The notes beneath the pieces are model-generated. The model saw nothing but the letters and a program-made list of their open reading frames with translations. It made no database searches and was not told the origin of the DNA. From Polaromonas sp. UBA5171 (GTDB lineage Bacteria > Pseudomonadota > Gammaproteobacteria > Burkholderiales > Burkholderiaceae_C), in assembly GCA_002413395.1 (NCBI GenBank), contig DHWX01000004.1, positions 23,193 through 40,046 on the forward strand: a stretch of DNA of 16,854 nt, read 5' to 3'. Positions 1 through 7,347 of the stretch are shown here, in pieces. Positions within the stretch are counted from its first letter, which is position 1. Each line of letters begins with the position of its first letter. Both the position numbers and the translations under genes were made by a program.

Positions 1-177
1 GTCGGTGGCGATGCTCGAGAAATTGGCGCTGTTGAAAATCGCGTCTTGCAAAGCGCCCGTCTTGAGCAGTGTTTCTTGGCGCCGAACTTCCACGACGCAG
101 TCAGGGCCACCCTGTTTCTCGCCTGCGCCATCACCAGAACCGGTTTTCGGCATAAGCCCTCCCGCGTGAACATTCAT
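1..177 (-). CDS. PAS-domain sensor/signalling protein, N-terminal part only
   Basis: This reading frame runs open from an ATG at 177 to the left edge, giving 59 residues. The last stretch (ALQDAIFNSANFSSIATD) is the typical opening of a PAS sensor domain found in Comamonadaceae histidine kinases and diguanylate cyclases, so the missing part is probably a signalling output domain such as GGDEF/EAL or histidine kinase. An in-frame stop lies just upstream of the ATG. A second ATG at 153 has the better Shine-Dalgarno (GGGAGGG, 3 nt before it), while the first has AAAGG 7 nt before, so the start could be either. The output domain cannot be seen. The PAS assignment rests on about 18 residues recalled from the family. 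Confidence 0.6.
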   Translation of the reverse strand, partial: MNVHAGGLMPKTGSGDGAGEKQGGPDCVVEVRRQETLLKTGALQDAIFNSANFSSIATD

Positions 178-405
178 TGGAATACCTTTTTAGACATCGT
201 TTGACTGCAAATCTTTCACCGGTCCGGGTGCTCAGACAATGCCTTGGAGGGATAGGCGGATAAGCTTGGATCGTGACTTGGATCCAATCCACACCAGTGC
301 CGAGTATATCCAGCGTCGTGGTCGAAAACGTCAGAATTGGGATTGCTCGCAGACACCTGCCGCTTCCTGCCCAAATTTGACCCAATCGGGCAAGCGCCGG
401 CGCGC

Positions 406-501
406 TCAGTACGCAATGCGCTCGGCGCTGAGCCCGGCTTCTGGCGATTTCAGGCGATTACGCACAACCGTAGGATCCTCAATCAGCGCGATGATGCGTG
501 T
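406..501 (-). pseudogene. possible transposase C-terminal scrap
   Basis: Reading the minus strand from 501 gives 31 residues beginning TRIIALIEDPTVVRNRL and ending at a TGA at 406-408. The pattern R-x-I-A-x-I-x(4)-V-R-x-x-L is shared with the IS91-type transposase remnant at 1222-1516 (RLIAFITEGAEVRKIL), and IS91-like transposases often carry such a motif after their C-terminal zinc-binding segment. The fragment has no start, and its upstream side stops where the ubiD remnant begins on the other strand, so it is a truncated scrap if it is real. Only about 7 of 20 aligned positions agree, so the identification is weak. Confidence 0.3.
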
Positions 502-503
502 CC

Positions 504-1115
504 TATGGCGACCACACTGGTTATTACAACGAGCAGGACTGGTTCCCGGTTTTCACCATCGACCGCATCACGCAACGCCGCGAACCGATTTACCACTCCA
601 CCTACACCGGCAAGCCGCCCGATGAGCCGGCCATGCTGGCGCTGGCCCTGAATGAGTTGTTTGTGCCGCTGCTACAGCGCCAGTATCCCGAGATCACCGA
701 CTTTTACCTGCCGCCAGAGGGCTGCAGCTATCGGCTGGCCGTAGTCCAAATCAAGAAGTCCTACCCCGGCCACGCCCGGCGTGTGATGTTTGGCATCTGG
801 AGTTTTCTGCGCCAGTTCATGTACACCAAGTTCATCGTGGTGGTGGACGATGACGTCAATATCCGCGACTGGAAGGATGTGATCTGGGCCATTACCACGC
901 GGGTGGACCCGACGCGCGACACCCTGCTGGTGGACAGCACGCCGATCGACTACCTGGACTTTGCTTCCCCGGTGAGCGGCCTGGGCAGCAAGATGGGGCT
1001 GGACGCCACCAACAAGTGGCCCGGTGAAACCAGCCGTGAATGGGGGCGGCCGTTGCAGATGGATGCGGCAGTCAGCGCCAGGGCGGAGCAGGTCTGGCAG
1101 GGGCTGGGTTTATAA
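504..1115 (+). pseudogene. ubiD: ubiD 3' fragment (4-hydroxy-3-polyprenylbenzoate decarboxylase)
   Basis: About 203 residues match the C-terminal part of UbiD, the prenylated-FMN-dependent decarboxylase of ubiquinone biosynthesis. The match begins at YGDHTGYYNEQDWFPVF and continues through VVDDDVNIRDWKDVIWA, LASPVSGLG-like and NKWPGE motifs to a normal end at TAA 1113-1115. UbiD is roughly 490 residues, so about the first 290 are missing. The family motif E-G-P-F/Y-G-D-H is cut between the P and the Y, which removes the upstream catalytic Glu and the prFMN-binding N-terminal part. The apparent GTG start at 498 belongs to the junction, not to a native gene. No frameshift is seen within the remnant, which suggests a recent or duplicative truncation. 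An intact ubiD is expected elsewhere in the genome. Confidence 0.9.
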
Positions 1116-1117
1116 GC

Positions 1118-1163
1118 CAAATTGGGCTCTAGACCCCGTGGAGTTCGCGTAAGCAGCTATCAA
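1118..1163 (-). repeat. dispersed mini-repeat downstream of ubiD fragment
   Basis: On the minus strand this stretch reads TTGATAGCTGCTTACGCG, a variable middle, then TCTAGAGCCCAATTTGG. It resembles a short intergenic repeat I recall as common in Comamonadaceae genomes. A second copy with nearly the same spacing between the TAGCT and ATTT blocks lies inside waaA at 2388-2435. It follows the ubiD stop codon directly, so it is probably native ubiD flanking sequence. The family assignment is from memory. Confidence 0.45.
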
Positions 1164-1221
1164 TGCAGGAGTAAGTGGTCTACCTTCTGACAGCACCGCA
1201 AATGCACAAAGCTGGTTATAA

Positions 1222-1516
1222 GTCCACTACCTGTGGGCGGTGTTGATTGCACGCATCTACGAGGTTTTTCCGCTGGCGTGCCCAATATGCGGCGGGCAGA
1301 TGCGCCTGATCGCGTTCATTACCGAGGGTGCCGAGGTGAGGAAGATTCTGAACCACATCGGTGTCGACTCACAAGCCCCGCGCATATCCCCGGCGCGGGC
1401 CACCGCTTTGGCAGGATTGTGATGCGCAGATGGGCAAGGGTGTCGAAATCGAGCTGGACTGGGATCTGGCGGCGCCTGCACCTGACTGCGAGGTCGATCA
1501 GCGCATCAATTGGTGA
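1222..1516 (+). pseudogene. IS91-type transposase, C-terminal fragment with frameshift
   Basis: From an in-frame stop at 1219 the sequence reads HYLWAVLIARIYEVFPLACP, then CGGQMRLIAFITEGAEVRKIL, the C-terminal segment of IS91-family (Y2-type) transposases with its C-x-x-C motif. The frame fails near 1397. Adding one G there restores SPARGPPLWQDCDAQMGKGV and then the ending EVDQRINW followed by TGA at 1514-1516, which matches the family's usual tail. So the catalytic N-terminal and middle parts are missing and a 1-nt deletion breaks the rest. No intact IS ends are evident nearby. This is a dead remnant marking past rearrangement next to the ubiD fragment. Confidence 0.8.
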
Positions 1517-1861
1517 ATGGGCAAACCGGCGATTCAGACTCGCTGCGGGGTAGCTCTGCGTGTGGTGTACTCGGTGCACCGCAAATCACTCTCACGGCCA
1601 AGGCTTTCCAGGGAAAACCTGTCAATCAGCGTGTCAAATTACGGGTTTCCACGCCGGTTGATGGCTGTTCCACGGTGCCATAATGGCACTCATGCGGTTG
1701 AAATGCCTATCCGTTGATCCGTCCGTCCAATGACAGTAAGTACTGCTTTGCAATCAACCAAGCGAAAACAATTAAATGTCTTTTCGGCAGCAAACGATCT
1801 CAGTCCTGCCTATCCATGAAAGCGAGAGATCCATAGCCCAATAACCCAGCAACCGGCCAAT
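1517..1861. other. gene-free stretch between transposase remnant and waaA
   Basis: No convincing gene is seen on either strand. The only structure noted is a short palindrome at 1675-1689, GTGCCAT-A-ATGGCAC, with perfect 7-bp arms. It is not followed by a T-run in either direction. The part from about 1740 to 1861 is noticeably more AT-rich than the flanking genes. No clear rho-independent terminator for the minus-strand waaA operon is visible. Confidence 0.5.
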
Positions 1862-3187
1862 TTATAGATAGGCCCGCAATGCATCCAGCGTCCTGGCCGT
1901 CGCACCCCGATTCCGCGCCGCAAAGGCTAGCCCTGAAGCCGCCGCTTCCGCCAACGCGGGCGCGTCACTCACCAGCCCCAGCGCAGCCTGCACGGCTTCG
2001 GGCAGGCTGGCTACGCGTTGCGCTGCGCCCTCGGCTTCGGCCAGCTCGGCGGCCTCGGCAAAATTGAAGGTATGCGGTCCCATCACCACTGGGCAGCCAC
2101 AGGCGGCGGCCTCAATCAGGTTCTGGCCGCCCAGCGGCGCAAAGCTGCCGCCCAGCAAGGCCACATCGCTGAGGGCGTAATACAGCGCCATTTCGCCAAG
2201 CGAATCGCCCAGCCAGATGTCGGCCTGCATCGCGTCGCGGCTCTCAGCCGGACCCGCCAGCCACGCGGAGCGGCGCGAGACCCGCAAGCCGTGCCGTTCA
2301 GCCAGCGCCTGCACGTCATCAAAGCGCTGCGGATGCCGCGGAACGATCAGCGCCTTGAAGCTCTTGGGGTTCTCTGTTGCCATGCTGTCAGTAGCTTCAT
2401 GCGCAGGTTTTACCTTGATCAGAACCACGATTTCCTTAAGAAAATCGTCTTCCTCGCCATCCCGCGAACTGGCGAACAGCAGCACTGGCCGAGCCACCGC
2501 CTGCCGCCAGGCTTTCCCCTGCACGAGCTGGCTGGCATCGGGCGTGGCGTCAAACTTGAGGTTGCCAAACACACCGGCAACCCTCGCACCCAGGCGGCGA
2601 AAACGCTGGGCATCGGCCTCGGTCTGTGCCAGCACCGCTGATAACGCGCCATAGGCCGGAAAGGACAAAGGCGCCATGCGCAGCGCTTGGCGCAGGGATT
2701 TTTTTGACAGGCGGCCATTAACGAGCAGCAGCGGCATGGCGTGCGCCTTTGCAGCGGCCACTGCGTTGGGCCAGATTTCGGTTTCCATCAGCAGACCCAA
2801 GCGCGGCTTGAAATGGTTGAAAAACCGGGCCACGGCGGCCGGACTGTCCCACGCTTGCCAGACCTGTATATCGCCGGGCCGCAACAGCTTGGCGCCTTCA
2901 GCGCGCCCGGTGGCCGTGCCATGCGTGAGCAAAACACGCCAGTCTGGATGCCCGGCGCGCAAGGCGTTGAGGAGCAACGCCGCCGTGCGCGTTTCGCCCA
3001 GCGAAACGGCATGCACCCAGATCAATTCCTGGGCTGGCTCCGCTGGCTGCGTGTAGTGGCCAAAACGCTCATCAACTGTCACCAGATAGCCCGGCTCCTG
3101 TCGACCCCGACGCGCCAGCTTGCGGCGCAGCAGCGGTTGGGCCAGCCGCATCAGCAGCGAATAAAAGTGCAAGGCCAGGGCGTTCAT
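1862..3187 (-). CDS. waaA: 3-deoxy-D-manno-octulosonic acid (Kdo) transferase WaaA/KdtA
   Basis: WaaA attaches Kdo sugars from CMP-Kdo to lipid A precursor at the cytoplasmic face of the inner membrane. The 441-residue protein has an N-terminal hydrophobic segment (about 4-20), the catalytic-Glu motif HAVSLGETRTA (Glu65), ETEIWPN (135-141), VPRHPQRFD, and the C-terminal donor-site motif GGSFAPLGGQNLIEAA, all typical of family GT30. The ATG at 3187 is preferred because it overlaps the waaC stop as ATGA; the longer frame from 3217 lies inside waaC. One oddity: between the GEEDDFL and VPRH motifs there are about 15-20 extra residues (roughly 250-275) whose DNA matches a dispersed mini-repeat. 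It is the last gene of a pgm-waaC-waaA operon. Confidence 0.95.
   Translation of the reverse strand: MNALALHFYSLLMRLAQPLLRRKLARRGRQEPGYLVTVDERFGHYTQPAEPAQELIWVHAVSLGETRTAALLLNALRAGHPDWRVLLTHGTATGRAEGAKLLRPGDIQVWQAWDSPAAVARFFNHFKPRLGLLMETEIWPNAVAAAKAHAMPLLLVNGRLSKKSLRQALRMAPLSFPAYGALSAVLAQTEADAQRFRRLGARVAGVFGNLKFDATPDASQLVQGKAWRQAVARPVLLFASSRDGEEDDFLKEIVVLIKVKPAHEATDSMATENPKSFKALIVPRHPQRFDDVQALAERHGLRVSRRSAWLAGPAESRDAMQADIWLGDSLGEMALYYALSDVALLGGSFAPLGGQNLIEAAACGCPVVMGPHTFNFAEAAELAEAEGAAQRVASLPEAVQAALGLVSDAPALAEAAASGLAFAARNRGATARTLDALRAYL
2388..2435 (+). repeat. dispersed mini-repeat inside waaA, read in frame
   Basis: The plus strand reads CAGTAGCTTCATGCGCAGG, then ACCTTGATCAGAACCACGATTT. It aligns with the minus-strand copy at 1118-1163: the TAGCT block, the GCG, the AGA-CC block and the ATTT block are spaced almost identically (41 versus 42 nt). 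It encodes roughly WaaA residues 251-267, part of a loop that is longer than usual for the family. The match is partial, so the relationship is likely but not proven. Confidence 0.45.
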
Positions 3188-4206
3188 GCGGTGGCCAGAC
3201 GATGCACCGCGCGACATTCCAGCCAGGCTTGCCAGACGGCTTCCACAGTGGGAGCGGGTTGCGCAAACACGCTGGCCTGCCGCCCGCCGGTATCAGGCCC
3301 GGTGCGCCATGCCGTGTCGAAGTTGTAGAGTTGCACATGCGGCAGATCCAGCGCCACGGCGATATGGCTCACGCCGCTGTCAACGCCGATCACGCCTGCG
3401 CATTGCGCCAGCGCTTGCGTCAGGGCGTCAAGCGGCAGCAGCGGCCAGACCACGGCGTTGGCGGGCTGGCTCTCATTCAGCGCCTGTGCAATCGTCTGGC
3501 TTGTCGCCAGTTCCCGGGTATTGCCGTGCGGCAGCACCACCCGGAAACCCGCCGCCTTCAGGCGCTGGCCAAGTTCTATCCAGTGCCCGATCGGCCACTC
3601 CTTGTCGGTGCGCGATGTGCCGTGCACGAAGACGACCTGGTTGGCCCTATTTCCAGGATCTGCTTTCCCCTGTTCCATATGGGCCGAATGAACTTTCAGT
3701 CCATAGTCCGGACCAGACTGCAAGGTGTAGCCGAGGGCCCGCGCCGCCAGCTCTCGCGAGCGCTGCACGGCAGCGGTGTGCGGTGCGATACGAACGGCCA
3801 CGTCAGCTACCCAGCGCGTTGGTGCCTCGTAGCCCGAACCCTCGGTCTGGTTGGCCAGCGCGTAACGCTTGCCGCCAGGAACCAGGCGCGCCAGCCGCGC
3901 CACCAGTGCGGATTTGGCCAGACCCTGCAGATCAATCACGGCGTCGTAGGCATCCTGTTGCAACCAAGCGCGAAAGGCGCGCCATTCGCGCCACGTGGCT
4001 GCTGTCCAGAACGAATGCCGCCAGCGCCTGATCTCACAGGCAATGATGCGGTGCAAGCCCGCGTGTTGAACCAACAGCGGTGCAAGCGATTTTTCCACCA
4101 CCCAGTCAATCTGTGCGCCAGGCAGGGCGGCGCGAATGTCGTGCACCACCGGTAAGGCATGCACCACGTCACCCAGGGACGACAGCTTGACTAACAGAAT
4201 CTTCAC
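3184..4206 (-). CDS. waaC: lipopolysaccharide heptosyltransferase I
   Basis: WaaC transfers the first L-glycero-D-manno-heptose from ADP-heptose to the Kdo region of the LPS inner core. The GTG start at 4206 gives 340 residues, a normal length, and begins directly with the family's first strand, VKILLVKLSSLGDVVHALP. The longer frame from 4329 only adds sequence that overlaps the upstream gene. The HGTSRTDKEWP motif and GVDSGVSHIAVALDLP (about 274-289) are the GT9 nucleotide-sugar-binding signatures. It starts 19 nt after the upstream phosphomutase gene and its TGA overlaps the waaA ATG, so translational coupling with waaA is likely. No truncation or frameshift is seen. Confidence 0.93.
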   Translation of the reverse strand: MKILLVKLSSLGDVVHALPVVHDIRAALPGAQIDWVVEKSLAPLLVQHAGLHRIIACEIRRWRHSFWTAATWREWRAFRAWLQQDAYDAVIDLQGLAKSALVARLARLVPGGKRYALANQTEGSGYEAPTRWVADVAVRIAPHTAAVQRSRELAARALGYTLQSGPDYGLKVHSAHMEQGKADPGNRANQVVFVHGTSRTDKEWPIGHWIELGQRLKAAGFRVVLPHGNTRELATSQTIAQALNESQPANAVVWPLLPLDALTQALAQCAGVIGVDSGVSHIAVALDLPHVQLYNFDTAWRTGPDTGGRQASVFAQPAPTVEAVWQAWLECRAVHRLATA

Positions 4207-4225
4207 AGAGCCACGCGTTAAAGCA

Positions 4226-5611
4226 TCAATGCGCTGCGGCTGCAAAACCAGCGTCGGGCTTGACGCTGCGCAGCAGTGCCAGCATGTCGGCCTCGATACG
4301 CTGCAGCGCCTGCGGCGTGTGGCCTTCAAAGCGCAGCACCAGCACCGGCGTGGTGTTGGAGGCGCGAATCAGGCCAAAGCCATCGGGCCAATCCACGCGC
4401 ACGCCGTCAATGGTGGAGACCTTGGCGGGCGCAGGGAAAGAAGCCCTCTTGGTCAACGCCTCCACTACCGTGTGGGGTTCGCCCTCTTTGCAGGCGACGT
4501 TGAGTTCCGGCGTGCTGAAGCTGGTCGGCAAGCCGTTGAGCAAGGCGCCCGCGTCCGGCACCCGGCTGACAATTTCCAGCAGGCGCGCGCCAGCGTAAGT
4601 GCCGTCGTCAAAGCCGTACCAGCGTTCCTTGAAAAAGATGTGGCCGCTCATCTCGCCCCCCAGCGGCGAGTTGACTTCTTTCATCCTGGCCTTGATCAGC
4701 GAGTGGCCGGTTTTGTACATCATCGGTACGCCGCCAGCCGCTTCAATCGCGGGCGCCAGGCGCTGCGAGCATTTCACGTCAAACAGAATGGTGCCGCCGG
4801 GCACGCGCGCAAGCACGTCGCGGGCAAACAGCATCATCTGCCGGTCGGGGTAGATGTTCTGGCCGTCTTTGGTGACAATGCCGAGCCGGTCGCCGTCGCC
4901 GTCAAAGGCCAGGCCCAGTTCGGCATCACCATGTTTCAGCGCATTGATCAAATCCTGCAGATTCTCAGGTTTACTCGGGTCGGGATGGTGGTTCGGAAAA
5001 TTGCCGTCCACTTCGCTGAACAGTTCGGTGACTTCACAGCCCAGCGCCCGGAAAATGGCGGGGGCTGAGGCACCGGCAATACCGTTGCCCGAATCGATGA
5101 CGATTTTCAGGGGGCGCGACAGCTTGATGCCGGAGACAATGCGCTCGCGGTAGGCCAACGCCACATCCACCTGACGAATCACGCCGGGCGTGGCGGACAA
5201 CACCCATTTTTCAGCCTCCATGATGCGGCGCAGCGCCTGGATTTCATCGCCGTAAATGGCGCGCCCGGCCAGCACCATCTTGAAGCCGTTGTAGTCTTTC
5301 GGGTTGTGGCTGCCGGTGACCTGAATGCCGGAGCTGGCCTGCGTGTTGGCCGCAAAATAAAGCATGGGCGTGGTGACCATGCCCACGTCCACCACGTCAA
5401 CACCAACGGCAGTCAGGCCACGCATGAGGGCAGCGCTGAGCGCGGGCCCGCTGAGTCGGCCATCCCGCCCGACGGCCACGTTTTTTTCGCCTTCTGCCAG
5501 CGCGGCCATGCCAAAGGCTTTTCCAAGCGCCTCGGCGATTTCTTCGTTGATGGTGGACGGCACGACGCCGCGAATGTCGTAGGCCTTGAAAATGGATGCA
5601 TTGACTTGCAT
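4226..5611 (-). CDS. phosphomannomutase/phosphoglucomutase
   Basis: This alpha-D-phosphohexomutase interconverts the 6- and 1-phosphates of mannose and glucose and so supplies sugar nucleotides for LPS and exopolysaccharide. The 461-residue protein is the AlgC/ManB type: FKAYDIRG at the N-terminus, the active-site phosphoserine loop TGSHNPKDYNG (Ser101), the Mg-binding loop FDGDGDRLG (237-242), the sugar-binding loop GGEMSGH (318-324) and the phosphate-binding RASNTTP near the C-terminus. The ATG at 5609-5611 was chosen because the family begins a few residues before FKAYDIRG; the longer frame from 5698 starts in the divergent promoter region. It heads the operon with waaC and waaA. Whether it prefers mannose or glucose phosphates cannot be read from the sequence. 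Confidence 0.94.
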   Translation of the reverse strand: MQVNASIFKAYDIRGVVPSTINEEIAEALGKAFGMAALAEGEKNVAVGRDGRLSGPALSAALMRGLTAVGVDVVDVGMVTTPMLYFAANTQASSGIQVTGSHNPKDYNGFKMVLAGRAIYGDEIQALRRIMEAEKWVLSATPGVIRQVDVALAYRERIVSGIKLSRPLKIVIDSGNGIAGASAPAIFRALGCEVTELFSEVDGNFPNHHPDPSKPENLQDLINALKHGDAELGLAFDGDGDRLGIVTKDGQNIYPDRQMMLFARDVLARVPGGTILFDVKCSQRLAPAIEAAGGVPMMYKTGHSLIKARMKEVNSPLGGEMSGHIFFKERWYGFDDGTYAGARLLEIVSRVPDAGALLNGLPTSFSTPELNVACKEGEPHTVVEALTKRASFPAPAKVSTIDGVRVDWPDGFGLIRASNTTPVLVLRFEGHTPQALQRIEADMLALLRSVKPDAGFAAAAH

Positions 5612-5645
5612 TGACGCGGGTCTTTCTGTATGTTGACTTCGGTCG

Positions 5646-5651
5646 ATTGTA
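5646..5651 (-). promoter_or_regulatory. possible -10 box for the pgm-waaC-waaA operon
   Basis: On the minus strand TACAAT lies 34 nt upstream of the chosen phosphomutase ATG, which would give a leader of about 28-30 nt. No good -35 hexamer is found at 16-18 nt spacing, so this is a weak call based on one hexamer. Confidence 0.25.
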
Positions 5652-5746
5652 GGCGGCACCCCTCTTCGGCAGCCCCCGTTCAACGGTCTGGGTGACATGT
5701 CCGAAAACGGCTAGTTCAGATTTTTTCCCGGCGTATCATTTCCGCC

Positions 5747-7303
5747 ATGATCGCCACCGTGCCGCTTGCCGACAACGCCTGCTACCTCGCCTTGAAAGCG
5801 CGCGATGCGCGTTTTGATGGCAGCTTTTTCACTGGCGTGACGTCCACCGGCATCTATTGCCGGCCAGTGTGCAGCGTCAAGACCCCAAAACGTGAAAACT
5901 GCCGCTTCTTCCGTCATGCAGCGCAGGCTGAAAGCGTCGGCTTTCGCCCCTGCCTGCGCTGCCGTCCCGAACTGGCGCCGTATTCAGTGGCGTGGTCAAT
6001 TCAGGACGCATCCTGGATCCTCGCGCACCAGGCTGCCCGCTTGCTGGATGAACCCGAGGTCTGCTCAGACAGCAGGCCCTCAGTCGAAAAACTGGCCGCG
6101 AAACTGGGTGTCAGCGACCGCCACCTGCGGCGGATTTTCGAGGCCCAGTTTGGCGTCTCACCCATGCAATACCTTCAGACACGACGGTTGCTGACTGCCA
6201 AGCAATTGCTGGCCGATACGAACATGCCAATCACACAAGTTGCCCTCATCAGCGGCTTCGCCAGCGTTCGGCGCTTCAACGCGGCGTTTGTACAGCATTA
6301 CCAACTCAACCCAACGCAGTTGCGTCGCCAGGGGTCCAGGCCCGCAGGCGATGGCATCACCATCAAGCTCGGCTACCGCCCGCCTTATGACGTGGCAGCG
6401 ATGCTCGAATTTTTCCGCAAGCGCGCCATCAACACTATTGAATTCATCGCTGCTGATACCCTGCAACCCAGCACAGGAAGGACATTTCGCATTGAATCCG
6501 ACGGAAAAGTGCATGTCGGCTGGCTGCTGGCCCGTTTTGATGAGGCGCACTGCCAGCTGGTATTGCGTGTCAGCGACTCGCTGCGGGACGTGTTGCCGCT
6601 GGTGATTCGCCGGGTACGCGCCATGTTTGATCTGGACGCCGATCCGGCCGCCATCAATAGCGTGCTGCAGGGCGCCTTTCGGGGCGGCGACGGGCTGCGC
6701 GTGCCTGGTTCGCTCGACGGCTATGAGCTGGCGGTGCGCGCGGTGCTGGGCCAGCAGATCACGGTGGTGGCGGCCCGCACGCTGGCGCAGCGCCTGGTGG
6801 AACGGTTTGGCGAGACAATCACGACGCCCTGGCCGCAATTAACGCGGCTTTTTCCTGCGCCTGCAGTGCTGGCGGCCGCCAGCGGCGACGCGCTGGGCCA
6901 GCTCGGCATCGTCAGGCAGCGCCAGGCCGCCATCATCGGCATTGCCCAGGCCGTGGCCGACAAGCGCCTGCCATTGCACGGCAGCGCCGATGTCAACGCC
7001 ACTCTCGCCGCGCTGAAAGCGCTGCCCGGCATTGGTGACTGGACGGCGCAATACATCGCCATGCGCGCATTGCGCTGGCCCGATGCGTTTCCGGCCGGTG
7101 ATGTGGCATTGCACAAAGCGCTGGGCGTACAGGCGCTGAAAAATCCGACCCGGCAGGCCGAACTTGCCTCACTGGCGTGGAAGCCATGGCGCAGCTACGC
7201 GGCGATTCGCGCCTGGAACGGCTTGCTGAATATTGCACCCGCCGCACCCTCTGCCACAACCACCGATGTCCTGAATTGCCATAAACACTCTATCAAACCG
7301 TAA
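5747..7303 (+). CDS. alkA: Ada-like/AlkA fusion: methylphosphotriester sensor, AraC-type HTH and 3-methyladenine DNA glycosylase
   Basis: The 518-residue protein joins three modules. Residues 1-80 form an Ada zinc domain (DARFDGSFFTGVTSTGIYC) with Cys38, Cys42, Cys69 and Cys72 at the same numbers as in E. coli Ada, where Cys38 accepts methyl groups from phosphotriesters. Residues about 110-195 are an AraC-type helix-turn-helix. Residues about 203-490 are AlkA: RAVLGQQIT (331-339), the helix-hairpin-helix LPGIGDW (426-432) and the catalytic Asp452 in FPAGDVAL. It probably senses methylation damage, activates repair genes including its own, and removes alkylated bases. The O6-guanine methyltransferase activity is supplied by the next gene. 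No Shine-Dalgarno precedes the ATG; TATCAT at 5734-5739 could be a -10 box giving a leaderless transcript, which is speculative. Confidence 0.94.
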   Translation: MIATVPLADNACYLALKARDARFDGSFFTGVTSTGIYCRPVCSVKTPKRENCRFFRHAAQAESVGFRPCLRCRPELAPYSVAWSIQDASWILAHQAARLLDEPEVCSDSRPSVEKLAAKLGVSDRHLRRIFEAQFGVSPMQYLQTRRLLTAKQLLADTNMPITQVALISGFASVRRFNAAFVQHYQLNPTQLRRQGSRPAGDGITIKLGYRPPYDVAAMLEFFRKRAINTIEFIAADTLQPSTGRTFRIESDGKVHVGWLLARFDEAHCQLVLRVSDSLRDVLPLVIRRVRAMFDLDADPAAINSVLQGAFRGGDGLRVPGSLDGYELAVRAVLGQQITVVAARTLAQRLVERFGETITTPWPQLTRLFPAPAVLAAASGDALGQLGIVRQRQAAIIGIAQAVADKRLPLHGSADVNATLAALKALPGIGDWTAQYIAMRALRWPDAFPAGDVALHKALGVQALKNPTRQAELASLAWKPWRSYAAIRAWNGLLNIAPAAPSATTTDVLNCHKHSIKP

Positions 7304-7312
7304 AAAAGCAAG

Positions 7313-7329
7313 CCCTGACCAAATCAGGG
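7313..7329. terminator. hairpin between alkA and ogt
   Basis: CCCTGA (7313-7318), loop CCAAA, TCAGGG (7324-7329) form a perfect 6-bp stem 9 nt after the alkA stop. No T-run follows on the plus strand. On the minus strand the stem is followed by GCTTGCTTTTTTA, so it would work better as a terminator in that direction. In the plus direction it may be a processing or attenuating hairpin that separates alkA from ogt. Confidence 0.4.
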
Positions 7330-7347
7330 ACACTCAAGGCAAACATC

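Noticed and set aside
239..651. Two overlapping plus-strand frames of 104-128 codons before the ubiD fragment
   Set aside because: They run across the ubiD junction in wrong frames, are Arg/Pro/His-rich and have no recognisable motif.
3186..4155. Plus-strand frames of 281 and 317 codons opposite waaC
   Set aside because: waaC on the minus strand is unambiguous; these are antisense shadows caused by high GC content.
3184..4329. Longer waaC start at 4329
   Set aside because: The extra 41 residues overlap the end of the phosphomutase gene, are Arg/Cys-rich and lie before the family's natural beginning at VKILLVK.
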